Part shown: positions 1 to 10,099 of the stretch, one piece after another
Layout: each line of letters starts with the position of its first letter
How positions within the stretch are numbered: the stretch's first letter is position 1
NCBI GenBank assembly: GCA_036231565.1
Contig: JAZAHA010000006.1
Span: forward strand, 1 to 64,000
Length of the DNA: 64,000 nucleotides
From: Maricaulis sp036231565
GTDB taxonomy: Bacteria; Pseudomonadota; Alphaproteobacteria; Caulobacterales; Maricaulaceae
Reading direction: 5' to 3'
Position numbers and translations under genes: made by a program
Notes under the pieces: generated by a model
Told to the model about the DNA's origin: nothing
What the model saw: only the letters and a program-made list of their open reading frames with translations
The model's database searches: none

Positions 1-41
1 CCCGGCGCTCCCCCCCGCAATACATCCCCGCAAACCTCCCC

Positions 42-65
42 CGGCCGACCGCGGGCGGCCGTTTT
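42..65 (+). terminator. Possible small hairpin terminator
   Basis: CGGCCG at 42-47 and CGGCCG at 56-61 can pair around an eight-base loop, and TTTT follows directly. This has the form of a weak intrinsic terminator for a plus-strand gene that would lie left of the window. The stem is only 6 bp and the flank is GC-rich, so chance is a real alternative. Confidence 0.3.
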
Positions 66-98
66 GCTGCAACGCCCGCCGGCGGCCGTCCCAAACGC

Positions 99-527
99 CT
101 AACGCGCGCCGGAACCGGTAAAGTCGAGCCGCATCTCGCCATTGTTCAGCCGGACATTGCGGGATTCCCGGCGGCCATCAGGATAGACCACCTCGACAAA
201 GGCCTCGGTGTAGACCGTGTTCATGCTGGTCGAGAATTCGCCCGGCGCGGCCACGCCGGGGCGATGGCGGGTGACGTGGAAGGTGTGTGTCAGCGGCGTC
301 GTGCCGATGAAGTTCATCGAGGTCGTGTCGCGTCCGGCCGGGATCGAGCCCATCACATCCGTCGAATTGACGCCGACCGAGCGGTGGCCGGACAGCGACA
401 TGTAAACCTCGGCCCCCGGTTCCGGCGTCGTGACGATGAAGGTTTGCTGCGGCAGAATCACCGAACAGGCGGACATAATTAATGAGACCGCTGCGACAAC
501 AGGCAGCATCAGGCGTCTTGCAATCAT
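99..527 (-). CDS. Small secreted lipoprotein, PEGA-like
   Basis: This encodes a 142-residue protein. The start at 527 is chosen because a GAGGGGG Shine-Dalgarno sits just upstream and the protein then opens with a lipoprotein signal peptide. Positive residues MIARR are followed by a hydrophobic stretch ending in LIMSAC, with the lipidated cysteine at about residue 21. The mature part is beta-rich and has the pattern PEPGAEVYMSLSG...GTTPLTHTF, which recalls PEGA-type surface domains that often have G-x-TPL. An envelope location is therefore likely, and the function is unknown. It is divergent from dnaK, with a 357-bp gap holding a likely heat-shock promoter for dnaK. An upstream in-frame extension exists but has no ribosome site and would bury the signal peptide. 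Confidence 0.7.
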   Translation of the reverse strand: MIARRLMLPVVAAVSLIMSACSVILPQQTFIVTTPEPGAEVYMSLSGHRSVGVNSTDVMGSIPAGRDTTSMNFIGTTPLTHTFHVTRHRPGVAAPGEFSTSMNTVYTEAFVEVVYPDGRRESRNVRLNNGEMRLDFTGSGAR

Positions 528-884
528 CTTACCCCCTCGGGCCGCCGGGCCCTGTCCTTGAAACCCGTACGGTTTATTGGGGGCTTGCAGCACAGGCCAT
601 TCGGCGATCGACGAAGACGCGCGGGATTTTCTGCGGTCCGCGCCGCCGCGACACCCCGTCCCTGCAATGGACGCGTCTGCGGCCTTGCGCTTGCTGTCAT
701 CCCTCCCTAAATCGCCCACCAAGCGCGGGGTTATTCCCCGAACATGCGTGAACCACTCCGGTGTCGGCATCACCGGATATTCAATGACGATCCCGAAGGG
801 GACGGTGAACGGCATCCGGTACGCTTGCGACAAGGTCCTGATGCGCCGAACCGGTCCCGCTTGGAAAAAACGGAGAGACGATCA
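528..884. other. Divergent intergenic region upstream of dnaK
   Basis: This 357-bp stretch separates the lipoprotein gene from dnaK. It holds a near-consensus heat-shock promoter at 684-712 and a small hairpin at 726-740 (CGGGG, loop TTATT, CCCCG). No CIRCE operator (TTAGCACTC/GAGTGCTAA) was seen, so control by HrcA is not supported. Reading frames that cross it are GC-rich shadows with no ribosome site. Confidence 0.6.
684..712 (+). promoter_or_regulatory. Putative RpoH (sigma-32) promoter of dnaK
   Basis: CTTG at 684-687 is followed after 18 bases by CCTAAAT at 706-712. Alphaproteobacterial RpoH promoters have CTTG, a 17-18 base spacer and a -10 like CYTATNT, so this differs at one conserved position. 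It lies about 170 bp before the dnaK start, and dnaK is a classic RpoH target. The transcription start is inferred, not shown. Confidence 0.5.
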
Positions 885-2798
<1,914 letters not shown>

Positions 2799-2809
2799 GG
2801 TCCGGTGAT

Positions 2810-2844
2810 CCGGAGCGGCGTGCGGGATACCGCCGCCGCTCCGG
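2810..2844 (+). terminator. Hairpin between dnaK and the FkbM gene
   Basis: CCGGAGCGGCG at 2810-2820 pairs perfectly with CGCCGCTCCGG at 2834-2844, giving an 11-bp GC stem and a 13-base loop. There is no T run. It begins 12 bases after the dnaK stop and ends about 13 bases before the next gene's AGGAG. It may end or weaken transcription after dnaK, or protect the dnaK mRNA 3' end, so that downstream genes are made at lower levels. Confidence 0.55.
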
Positions 2845-2867
2845 GCCCGCCGGCCCAGGAGTGCCAC

Positions 2868-3731
2868 ATGGCCCGTCCCGACCCGATTTCCGCACCTTTC
2901 GGTGCCTTTGCGCTCCCCGAGCTGGCGGAGCGATTCCGGCGCCTCCCCATGTCTCTGCCACTCGACGGCCTGCGCCGCGGTGCCGAGACCGTGGTGCGGC
3001 GGACCCTGATGTCCGGCGGCCGCGACATCGCCGATGTCGAGGTGTTTCCCGGCCAGTTCGCCCGCCTGCACCTGCGCGACAATCGCTGCGAGAAGCGTGT
3101 CTTCGCCGGTGCCCGCACCTGGGACGATGCGGAACGGGCCGAGATCCGTGCCCGCATTGCCGCCCACAGCGCCGATACCCCCTTCAACTTCGTCGATGCC
3201 GGCGCCAATGCCGGGCTCTACACCCTGTCGGTGCTGGCAGATGGAAAGACGCTGGGGCAGCCGGTGACGGTGGTGGCGATCGAGCCGGACACGGAAAACC
3301 GGCGGCGGCTGGAATTCAATCTGCGATCGTCGGGCGCCGAAGGCGTGACGGTTGTGCCCTGTGCGCTGGGCGCCGAGGCGGGCGAGGTCCGCATGGTGCA
3401 GTCCGGCAGGAACCGGGGCGAAGTGCATGTCGAAACCGGCGGCGAGGGCGACACGGTCGCCATGCGTCCGCTGCAGGCCGTGCTGGAAGAGGCCGGCATT
3501 GCGCGCGTCGATGTCATGAAGATCGACATCGAAGGGTATGAGGGGCCTGTTCTGGAGGCCTTCTTCGCCCGGGCGCCGCGCACGCTGTGGCCCGGCATGA
3601 TCCTGATCGAAACGCGGCACGAGGCCGCGATCCATGACGGCGCCGCGGGCCTGTGTCTTGCACAGGGCTATACGCTGGCGCGGCAGATGCGGCAGAACGC
3701 GGTACTGGTTCTGTCCCACGGTGAAGCTTGA
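2868..3731 (+). CDS. FkbM-family SAM-dependent methyltransferase
   Basis: This 287-residue protein carries the FkbM methyltransferase fold. The SAM-binding motif FVDAGANAGLYTL is at residues 108-120, the acidic residue of VVAIEPD at about 135-141, and KIDIEGYE at 218-225, a signature of the family. FkbM enzymes usually O-methylate sugars, polyketides or small molecules; the substrate here cannot be read from sequence. The ATG at 2868 follows CAGGAG. The stop TGA (3729-3731) shares its last base with the dnaJ ATG, so the two are translationally coupled. A position between dnaK and dnaJ is unusual and gives no obvious chaperone role. Confidence 0.85.
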   Translation: MARPDPISAPFGAFALPELAERFRRLPMSLPLDGLRRGAETVVRRTLMSGGRDIADVEVFPGQFARLHLRDNRCEKRVFAGARTWDDAERAEIRARIAAHSADTPFNFVDAGANAGLYTLSVLADGKTLGQPVTVVAIEPDTENRRRLEFNLRSSGAEGVTVVPCALGAEAGEVRMVQSGRNRGEVHVETGGEGDTVAMRPLQAVLEEAGIARVDVMKIDIEGYEGPVLEAFFARAPRTLWPGMILIETRHEAAIHDGAAGLCLAQGYTLARQMRQNAVLVLSHGEA

Positions 3732-4915
3732 TGAGTAAACGCGACTATTACGAGACACTCGGTGTCGACCGGACGGCAGACGAAAAGGCGCTGAAGAGCG
3801 CCTATCGCAAGCTGGCGATGCAGTATCACCCGGACAGGAATCCGGGCGATGCAGAGGCCGAGGCCAAGTTCAAGGAAGTCGGCGAGGCCTACGCCATCCT
3901 GTCCGACAAGGACAAGCGCGCCGCCTATGACCGCATGGGCCACGCCGCCTTCGAACAGGGCGGAATGGGCGGCGGCCAGGGCCCGTTCGGCGGTGGCGCC
4001 GGTGCGGCCGAGTTTGCCGACATTTTCGAACAGGTCTTTGGCGAAGCCTTCGGCATGGGCGGAATGGGCGGCGGCCGGCGCGGTGGACGCAGCCATGGTC
4101 CGGCCCGCGGTGCCGATCTGCGCTACGATCTGGAAATCGCGCTGGAAGATGCCTTCAACGGCAAGGAAGCGACCATCAAAGTCCCCACGGCCATGCATTG
4201 CGAGCGCTGTGACGGGCAGGGCAATGAGCCGGGTACCGAGCTGGAGACCTGCGGCACCTGTGGCGGCGCCGGACGGATCCGCCGCTCCCAGGGCTTCTTC
4301 ACCATGGAACAGACCTGTCCGCATTGCGGCGGGCGCGGCCAGTACGTGAAAACCCCCTGCCAGGACTGCGACGGCGTTGGCCGGGTCCGCAAGACCCGCA
4401 CGCTGAATGTCACCGTTCCGGCCGGCGTCGAGGACGGCACGCGCATACGCCTGGCCGGCGAGGGCGAGGCCGGGGCCCGCGGCGGTCCGCGCGGCGATCT
4501 CTACATCTTCATTTCCGTCAGGCCGCACGAGATTTTCGAGCGCGACGGACCCAATCTCTACTGCCGCACGCCTGCCTCCATGGTGCAGGCCGCGCTGGGC
4601 TGTTCCATCGAGGTGCCCACGATCGAGGGCGGCAAGGCCGAGATGAAAATCCCCGAAGGCGCCCAGACCGGACGCCGCATGCGCCTGCGCGGCAAGGGCA
4701 TGCCCCGCCTGCGCGGCGGCCCGCGCGGCGACATGATCGTCGAGCTGTTCGTGGAAACCCCGCGCAATCTGTGCGACCGCCAGAAAGAGCTCCTGAAGGA
4801 GTTCTGCGATCTCTCCGGCGAGGGCTGCAATCCCGACAGTGCGGGTTTCTTCAACAAGGTCAAACAGTTCTGGGACGATGTGACGACCGATGACGGTCGT
4901 CCCAACGCCAACTGA
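3731..4915 (+). CDS. dnaJ: Chaperone DnaJ (Hsp40)
   Basis: This 394-residue type I Hsp40 delivers substrates to DnaK and stimulates its ATPase. The N-terminal J domain has HPD at residues 33-35. A Gly/Phe-rich linker follows (repeats of GGMGGG and FGEAFGMGG). The zinc domain has four CxxCxGxG repeats: CERCDGQG, CGTCGGAG, CPHCGGRG and CQDCDGVG. The C-terminal substrate-binding domains complete the protein. The ATG at 3731 overlaps the TGA of the FkbM gene; a TTG one codon earlier is in frame but less likely. Confidence 0.97.
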   Translation: MSKRDYYETLGVDRTADEKALKSAYRKLAMQYHPDRNPGDAEAEAKFKEVGEAYAILSDKDKRAAYDRMGHAAFEQGGMGGGQGPFGGGAGAAEFADIFEQVFGEAFGMGGMGGGRRGGRSHGPARGADLRYDLEIALEDAFNGKEATIKVPTAMHCERCDGQGNEPGTELETCGTCGGAGRIRRSQGFFTMEQTCPHCGGRGQYVKTPCQDCDGVGRVRKTRTLNVTVPAGVEDGTRIRLAGEGEAGARGGPRGDLYIFISVRPHEIFERDGPNLYCRTPASMVQAALGCSIEVPTIEGGKAEMKIPEGAQTGRRMRLRGKGMPRLRGGPRGDMIVELFVETPRNLCDRQKELLKEFCDLSGEGCNPDSAGFFNKVKQFWDDVTTDDGRPNAN

Positions 4916-4970
4916 TCCGCCGCACGCAATCCGCGTGACACCCTGCGCCGCAACGGCGTAGGGTTCGCGC

Positions 4971-6092
4971 ATGGATACCCGGCCGGACACGACTGCCCCT
5001 GCTGACACGCCCGCGGACGCGGCGCATTTCGAACCCTTCGAGATGCGGCTCTATCGTGTCTCGCCGCTGGGCCCGCTCCTGACAACGCTGGCGCTGTTCG
5101 TGCTGGTCTATGGCGCTTTCGTGCTGATCGCCGAAACCACCCGCCAGCCGTCGCTTTTCCATGTCAGCGCGACGGGTGAAATCGTACTGGTACAGGTCGC
5201 CTGGATCGCGCTGGTCCTGTCGCTGATCTTCACCGCCGGCATTGCCTTTACCGAATTCAGCCGCCGCATGTGGCAGGCCGAGACAGGGGCCCTGGTCGCC
5301 GCCCTCGAACCGGCGGGCGCCGACAGTGCGGGCGCCTTCGCCCTCGGCATTCCGCACAGCTGGAGCCGGCGCTATGCGCTGATGTTCCTCGCCGGTGCGG
5401 CCGCCGGCCTTGCCTTCAACGGCGTGATCATCCTCACCAGCAATTTCACCCTCGTCAGCTATCTGCAGTCGGTCGGCCTGTGGTTTGTCCTGGTATCGCC
5501 GGTGCTTTACGGAATCGGTTTCCGGGCCGGGATCGACCTGGCCCGCGAGAGCGCGGCCATCAAACAACTGATCCGCGACCATCTGGCAGTCGATCTCTTC
5601 CATCTCGACCGGCTGGACGTGTTCGGCCGGATCGGGCTGCGCGCCGCGCGATCCTGGCTGATCATGGCCGGTATCCTGCTGCTTTTCCTGATCAATCCCA
5701 ACCGGCCCGACGCGCTGTTCGATACCACCCAGCTGTGGATTACCGTGCCCGTGGTCACGGCCTCGATTGCCGGCGGTGTCATCGTGCTGACCAGCGCCCT
5801 GCACCCGGTGCACACCAAGATCCGTGCCGCCAAACAGGCCGAGCTCGACCGCATCCATGCGGAGATGGCGAGCGTGCGCGAGCGCGCGCTGGCCGGCGAT
5901 GCCGAGGCCGCCTCGGCCCTGGCTGGCCTGACCGATTACGAGATCTGGGTGAATGCACGGCCGGAATGGCCGGTCTCGGCGGGTGTGACGACGCGTTTCT
6001 CGCTTTATGTACTGATCCCGGTCATTCCCATCATCGGGTCCTATGTGTTTGAAAAGCTGGCCGATCAGTTTGTTTCCGGAGGGGGAGTATGA
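4971..6092 (+). CDS. Polytopic inner-membrane protein, unknown
   Basis: This 373-residue protein has a short polar N-terminus and about six or seven hydrophobic segments, for example LLTTLALFVLVYGAFVLIA, ALMFLAGAAAGLAFNGVIIL and SWLIMAGILLLFLI. A charged helical stretch near residues 280-310 (AAKQAELDRIHAEMASVRER) may form a cytoplasmic coiled coil. No family was recognised. Its last four bases overlap the start of dapB (ATGA at 6089-6092), so the two are co-translated, which suggests co-transcription with the dnaJ group. Composition is like that of its neighbours. Confidence 0.75.
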   Translation: MDTRPDTTAPADTPADAAHFEPFEMRLYRVSPLGPLLTTLALFVLVYGAFVLIAETTRQPSLFHVSATGEIVLVQVAWIALVLSLIFTAGIAFTEFSRRMWQAETGALVAALEPAGADSAGAFALGIPHSWSRRYALMFLAGAAAGLAFNGVIILTSNFTLVSYLQSVGLWFVLVSPVLYGIGFRAGIDLARESAAIKQLIRDHLAVDLFHLDRLDVFGRIGLRAARSWLIMAGILLLFLINPNRPDALFDTTQLWITVPVVTASIAGGVIVLTSALHPVHTKIRAAKQAELDRIHAEMASVRERALAGDAEAASALAGLTDYEIWVNARPEWPVSAGVTTRFSLYVLIPVIPIIGSYVFEKLADQFVSGGGV

Positions 6093-6919
6093 GCCAGGTC
6101 ATCCGTGTAGCGCTTCTGGGTGTGACCGGGCGTCTGGGCCGGGCCATCGGCCGGGCGGTCCTGCAGGCACCCGATTTCGCCCTGACGGGCGCCGTCGTGC
6201 GCGCCGGCTCGTCCTCGGAAGGCGAGGATGTCGGCGAATGGCTGACCGGTTCGCCCTGCGAGTGCATCGCGACAGTCGCGCTCGAGGAGGCGGTCCGCGA
6301 CGCCGATATCGTGGTGGATGCCAGCCTGCCGCGCATGACCGTCGCCACCGCAGAGCGCCTGGCCGGCTGGAACGGTCCGCCCCTGGTCAGCGGTGTGACC
6401 GGGTTCGACGCGGACGAGCAGGCCCGTCTGACCGCCGCTGCCAGCCGGCTGCCCATTCTCTCGACCGGCAATTTCTCGCTCGGCGTCGCCCTGGCCGAGG
6501 CCTTGGTGCGCCAGGCCGCCGGCCGGCTGCGCGCCCATGACTGGGATATCGAGATCGAGGAGACCCATCACCGCATGAAGCCCGACGCACCCTCGGGCAC
6601 CGCGCTGCTGCTGGGCCGGGCCGCGGCCGAGGGGCGTGGCGAGGATCTCGACGCCATCGCAACACCGGGCCATCACGGCACGACCGGTCCGCGCAAGCCG
6701 GGCACGATCGGTTTTTCCGCCACCCGCGGCGGCACGATCATCGGCGAACATGCCGTGCGTTTTCTGGGCGATATGGAAGAGATTTCCATCTCCCACCGCG
6801 CGTTCGACCGCTCGATCTTCGCCGCCGGGGCACTCGAGGCCGCGCGCTGGATGTCGAATGCGGGCGAGGGCCGGCCGGCCGGTCTCTACTCCATGCAGGA
6901 CGTCATCGCCGGTGCCTGA
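6089..6919 (+). CDS. dapB: 4-hydroxy-tetrahydrodipicolinate reductase
   Basis: DapB reduces 4-hydroxy-tetrahydrodipicolinate with NAD(P)H in the diaminopimelate and lysine pathway, which feeds peptidoglycan synthesis. The 276-residue protein has a Rossmann nucleotide motif at the N-terminus (LLGVTGRLGRAIGRA) and the signature ETHHRMKPDAPSGTAL, which contains the catalytic histidine, lysine and substrate-binding residues. A dapB gene close behind dnaJ is common in alphaproteobacteria. Its start overlaps the membrane protein gene by four bases. A small hairpin (CCTGACA/TGTCAGG, 6915-6933) covers the stop codon. Confidence 0.95.
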   Translation: MSQVIRVALLGVTGRLGRAIGRAVLQAPDFALTGAVVRAGSSSEGEDVGEWLTGSPCECIATVALEEAVRDADIVVDASLPRMTVATAERLAGWNGPPLVSGVTGFDADEQARLTAAASRLPILSTGNFSLGVALAEALVRQAAGRLRAHDWDIEIEETHHRMKPDAPSGTALLLGRAAAEGRGEDLDAIATPGHHGTTGPRKPGTIGFSATRGGTIIGEHAVRFLGDMEEISISHRAFDRSIFAAGALEAARWMSNAGEGRPAGLYSMQDVIAGA

Positions 6920-7076
6920 CAGGGTGTGTCAGGACTTGTGTGACAGGCCTCGACCCGCGTTGCACGTGAAACAAGCCGGAGACGGCACCGGCCGGCCCCA
7001 GCTTGCGCAGGCTCCGAAATCCTGACATCATCCCGCCAGATCAGCCGCTCTCGCGGTCATGTTTCAGGAGGTGTCA

Positions 7077-7751
7077 GTGCGCAGGGCCGAACGTCTCATC
7101 CGCATCGTACAGGCCTTGCGGGAAGCCGCGCCCGGCGCCGTGACCGCCCACGACATGGGCAAGCGCTTCGAGGTTTCCGAACGCACCATCTATCGCGACA
7201 TCGCCCACCTGATCGGCTCCGGCGCGCCCATCGACGGCGAAGCCGGTGTCGGCTATGTGCTGCGTCCCGGTTTCGACCTGCCGCCGCTCACCTTTTCCTA
7301 TGAACAGCTCGACGCGCTCGCCCTGGGCGCCCGCCTGGTCAAGGCGACCGGCGACAAGGACCTGGCCATGGCCGCCGCCGAGGCGCTGGGCAAGATCGAG
7401 CACGCCCTGCCCGACACGCACCGCCAGCGTCTGCGCTCCACCCCGCTGTTTGCCGCCTTCCTCGACGAGACGGTGCGGCCGGAAGCCTTCGGTCCGGTGC
7501 GCAATGCCATCGCCAACAAGCGCAAGCTGCGCGTGGTCTATAATTCGCTGCAGGACGAGGTGAGCAAGCGCGTCATCCGTCCGCTCGCGCTGACCTGTTT
7601 CGGCCGCGTCTGGCTGCTCTCGGCCTGGTGCGAACTGCGCAATGATTTCCGCCACTTCCGCACCGACCGCATCGAACGCCTCACCGTCCTCGCCGAAAGC
7701 TATGAAGACGAGCCCGGCAAGCGCTACGAAGACATGCGCCGCGCGGCGTAG
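7077..7751 (+). CDS. YafY-type HTH/WYL transcriptional regulator
   Basis: This 224-residue protein has an N-terminal winged helix (VTAHDMGKRFEVSERTIYRD, about residues 22-41) and a C-terminal WYL-type sensor region around RVWLLSAWCELRNDFRHFR. Such regulators sense ligands or nucleic-acid signals and control stress, repair or metabolic genes; the target is unknown. The GTG at 7077 is preferred because GGAGG lies six bases upstream; an ATG at 7059 would place that site inside the gene. No divergent partner exists, so the regulon cannot be inferred from context. Confidence 0.88.
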   Translation: MRRAERLIRIVQALREAAPGAVTAHDMGKRFEVSERTIYRDIAHLIGSGAPIDGEAGVGYVLRPGFDLPPLTFSYEQLDALALGARLVKATGDKDLAMAAAEALGKIEHALPDTHRQRLRSTPLFAAFLDETVRPEAFGPVRNAIANKRKLRVVYNSLQDEVSKRVIRPLALTCFGRVWLLSAWCELRNDFRHFRTDRIERLTVLAESYEDEPGKRYEDMRRAA

Positions 7752-7767
7752 CTCTCGCTCATCTCGT

Positions 7768-7930
7768 GTCATCCCGGCCGAATGGCCCGCGCAGGCGGGC
7801 CGAAGCGCCGGACCCATACGCCCGGTGTGCGCCGCAAGCAGGCTCGACATCTGTGAGAACTGGATGAACAGCGGGGCTATGGGTCCCGGACTTGCGCCCG
7901 GCCCACGGCCGGGCATCCACCCGGGATGAC
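7768..7930 (+). repeat. Inverted-repeat element, family 1, copy 1
   Basis: The element starts GTCATCCCGG and ends CCGGGATGAC, with a further matched pair GACCCATA/TATGGGTC inside, so each arm of about 50 bp is self-complementary to the other. A core with GCCGCAAGCAGGCTCG lies between the arms. Three other copies occur in the window (17655, 20274, 33656). It has no coding capacity and looks like a miniature palindromic element of the kind widespread between alphaproteobacterial genes. Confidence 0.85.
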
Positions 7931-7993
7931 AAATAAGGGTCAGGCAAGCCTGAAGCAGCCCCTTTTATCCATTCATCTCTTGCCAGCCAGCGG

Positions 7994-8074
7994 GCCGCAG
8001 GGGAGGCGTCTCGTCAGGGGCGCCGGAGGCGCCGCATGCGGGCTGGCCCCTTGACGAGACGCCTCCCCTGCGGC
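7994..8074. repeat. 27-bp stem hairpin
   Basis: The arm at 7994-8020 is complementary over all 27 bases to the arm at 8047-8074, with one bulged T. The 26-base loop includes a second short palindrome. It lies between converging genes (the WYL regulator and glyoxalase I) and could act as a two-way transcription stop or processing site. No T run follows, and no second copy was seen here. Confidence 0.8.
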
Positions 8075-8147
8075 GAAATCCCGGCATGAAATCAATGGGC
8101 TGGTTTGTGCGTGCGCGCACTCTTCCACCCAGGCAACCGCGCCGGCG

Positions 8148-8621
8148 CTACCAGCTGCCGGTGTTTTCCATGCTCGCCCAGGGTTCCTGCGGCGGCAGAT
8201 TGTCGCCGCGCTGCAGGAGTTCCACCGAGATACCGTCCGGCGAGCGCACGAAAGCCATATGGCCGTCGCGCGGCGGACGGTTGATCGTATAGCCCATCGC
8301 CTGCAGGCGGGCGCAGGTGTCGTAGACATTGTCCATGCGATAGGCGAGATGCCCGAAATTTCGGCCGCCGGAATACTCCTCCGGATCCCAGTTATGGGTC
8401 AGCTCGACACAGGGCAGGCCTTCGGGGATCTTGCCACCGGTATAGACACCGCCCGGATAGCCTGCCGCCTCGACATCCTCCGGCGTGGCGAGAAAGATCA
8501 GGGTGAAACGCCCCTTCTCGCTGTCCATCCGGCTGATTTCCTTGAGGCCCAGGCCTTCGCAGTAGAAACGCAGGCTCGCGTCCAGGTCCGAAACCCGGAC
8601 CATGGTGTGCAGGTAGCGCAT
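8148..8621 (-). CDS. gloA: Lactoylglutathione lyase (glyoxalase I)
   Basis: GloA converts the hemithioacetal of methylglyoxal and glutathione to S-lactoylglutathione. The 157-residue protein matches the bacterial form: MRYLHTMVRVSDLD with the metal histidine at residue 5, GLPCVELTHNWD with a metal glutamate, NFGHLAYRMDN with the second histidine, and SPDGISVELLQ with the last glutamate. The ATG at 8621 gives the expected N-terminus. It is the last gene of a minus-strand group: DUF2244, Ada-like, membrane protein, gloA, with gaps of about 10 bases. Confidence 0.95.
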   Translation of the reverse strand: MRYLHTMVRVSDLDASLRFYCEGLGLKEISRMDSEKGRFTLIFLATPEDVEAAGYPGGVYTGGKIPEGLPCVELTHNWDPEEYSGGRNFGHLAYRMDNVYDTCARLQAMGYTINRPPRDGHMAFVRSPDGISVELLQRGDNLPPQEPWASMENTGSW

Positions 8622-8632
8622 GGCAATCCGTC

Positions 8633-9226
8633 CTAATTCGTCTCGTTGGCGGGTTCGGTCCCCGTATCCCGCTGGCCGGGATTTTTCGGATCGGGCACCG
8701 CTCTTACCGCCCATTTGGGGCGTTTGCGCGGAATGACAATGTCATCGAAGGGTTCGCCGCGGGCGCGGGCCAGGGCCGGTACGAAGCCTTCCGGAGAGCG
8801 GGCATGGTGGATGCGGGCCATCAGCGCGCCGCAGGCCGCCCAGATCAGGCAGAATCCGAAGAACATGTAGAACATCCACGGATAATAGCCTTCGTCATAC
8901 CAGGGCCCGCCATCCAGCCCCATCACGATAACCGGCCAGAGCGCCACCAGGCCCAGCGCGGCCAGCGGCGTGATCGCGATCGCCAGCACCAGCGTACCGG
9001 CGGCATAGAGCGCCCAGCGCGGCTCGTAGGCGGCGACATAGAGGCGTTCGAACGTGGCGGCATCGACGCCCCTCACGGTCGCCGGCTTGCTCTCGCAGCG
9101 TTCGGCATACTCGATCCGCGCGTCTTCCATCAGCCGCCGGCGCGCCGCGACCCAGCGGATCAGGAAGGCGGCGGCGGCAACAAGGCCTGTGATACCGGCA
9201 ATGGCGAAGGGGTGTGAAAGGTCCAT
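8633..9226 (-). CDS. Small inner-membrane protein, unknown
   Basis: This 197-residue protein has three hydrophobic segments: FAIAGITGLVAAAAFLIRW near the N-terminus, LYAAGTLVLAIAITPLAALG in the middle, and WMFYMFFGFCLIWAACGALM. A charged C-terminal tail of about 60 residues with many Arg, Lys and Pro follows. No family was recognised. It lies 11 bases before gloA and 9 bases after the Ada-like gene, so the three are probably one transcript. Confidence 0.7.
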   Translation of the reverse strand: MDLSHPFAIAGITGLVAAAAFLIRWVAARRRLMEDARIEYAERCESKPATVRGVDAATFERLYVAAYEPRWALYAAGTLVLAIAITPLAALGLVALWPVIVMGLDGGPWYDEGYYPWMFYMFFGFCLIWAACGALMARIHHARSPEGFVPALARARGEPFDDIVIPRKRPKWAVRAVPDPKNPGQRDTGTEPANETN

Positions 9227-9235
9227 GCACGTAAT

Positions 9236-10090
9236 TTAACGCGCAACGGCCTCATAGGCGAGCATGGCGCGCTTGCGTTCGACACCCCAGTGATAGCCGG
9301 TCAGCTGACCGTCCGCCGCGATGACGCGGTGGCAAGGGATCAGCCAGGCGACCGGGTTCGCTCCGACCGCGGCCCCCACGGCGCGCGCCGCCTTCGGGGT
9401 GCAGACCTGCTGGGCAATCGACTTGTAGCTCGTCGTCTCGCCGGCCGGGATGTCCAGCAGGGCCCGCCAGACCTGGCGCTGCCAGGGCGTGCCGTAGAGC
9501 GCCAGCGGCACCGGTGCGCCGGGCCCGCCGCCCTGGAAGATGCGCTCGGCCCAGGCCCGCGCCTCGCTGTCATCGCGGACATAGTCTGCGGCGGGAAAGC
9601 GGGCGTGCAGGTCTGCAAAGGCCGTGTCGATATCCGGTTCGGCAAAGGCGAGGGCGGAGAGGCCGCGCGGCGCGATCAGCAGCACCGCTTCGCCGAAGGG
9701 TGTGGGCGTTGCGCCCCAGGTAAAGCTCAGCCCGGCACCGCGCCGTTTCGCATCGCCCGGCGTCACGGCTTCGTGGGCGATGAAGAGATCGTGCAGCCGG
9801 CCGGGGCCGGACAGGCCGGCATCGAAGGCGGCATCGAGAATGCTGGCGCCGTCCTCCAGCGCCTCGCGCGCGGCGCCATGGGCCAGCGCGCCGACATATT
9901 TCTTCGGGCTCAGCCCCACCCAGCGGGTGAAGAGGCGCTGGAAGTGGTGCGGCGACAGGCCGGCCGAGCGCGCTGCGGCGTCCAGATCGGGATGGTCGCG
10001 CCAGTTTTCGCCCAGCCAGGCGAGGGCCGAGGCGATACGGCGATAATCACGGCAGGCCGTGTCGAGATCGAGAATTTGTGCGGTCATCAT
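9236..10090 (-). CDS. AraC-type HTH fused to O6-alkylguanine-DNA methyltransferase
   Basis: This 284-residue protein joins an AraC-like DNA-binding domain (about residues 20-115, with LSPHHFQRLFTRWVGLSPKKY) to a C-terminal alkylguanine-DNA alkyltransferase with PCHRVI, whose cysteine accepts the methyl group. It resembles Ada but lacks the N-terminal zinc domain that senses methylphosphotriesters, so it is more likely a repair enzyme with altered regulation than a full Ada activator. It lies in a minus-strand operon with gloA and divergent from nth, a second DNA-repair gene. Confidence 0.92.
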   Translation of the reverse strand: MMTAQILDLDTACRDYRRIASALAWLGENWRDHPDLDAAARSAGLSPHHFQRLFTRWVGLSPKKYVGALAHGAAREALEDGASILDAAFDAGLSGPGRLHDLFIAHEAVTPGDAKRRGAGLSFTWGATPTPFGEAVLLIAPRGLSALAFAEPDIDTAFADLHARFPAADYVRDDSEARAWAERIFQGGGPGAPVPLALYGTPWQRQVWRALLDIPAGETTSYKSIAQQVCTPKAARAVGAAVGANPVAWLIPCHRVIAADGQLTGYHWGVERKRAMLAYEAVAR

Positions 10091-10099
10091 GCGGCCAGT

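Larger units (their letters stand above)
7752..8147. other. Repeat-bearing intergenic region
   Basis: This 396-bp gap between two convergent genes has no supported coding sequence. It contains a 163-bp inverted-repeat element (7768-7930) and a separate long hairpin (7994-8074). Short frames across it are translations of the repeat. Confidence 0.75.

Noticed and set aside
6958..6973. parS-like sequence before the WYL regulator
   Set aside because: Only 14 of 16 positions match and the palindrome is broken; reported as a weak match only.
7759..7947. Small frames inside family 1 repeats (also near 17653, 20239 and 33654)
   Set aside because: The same translated peptides recur at each repeat copy, as expected from repeat DNA and not from genes.
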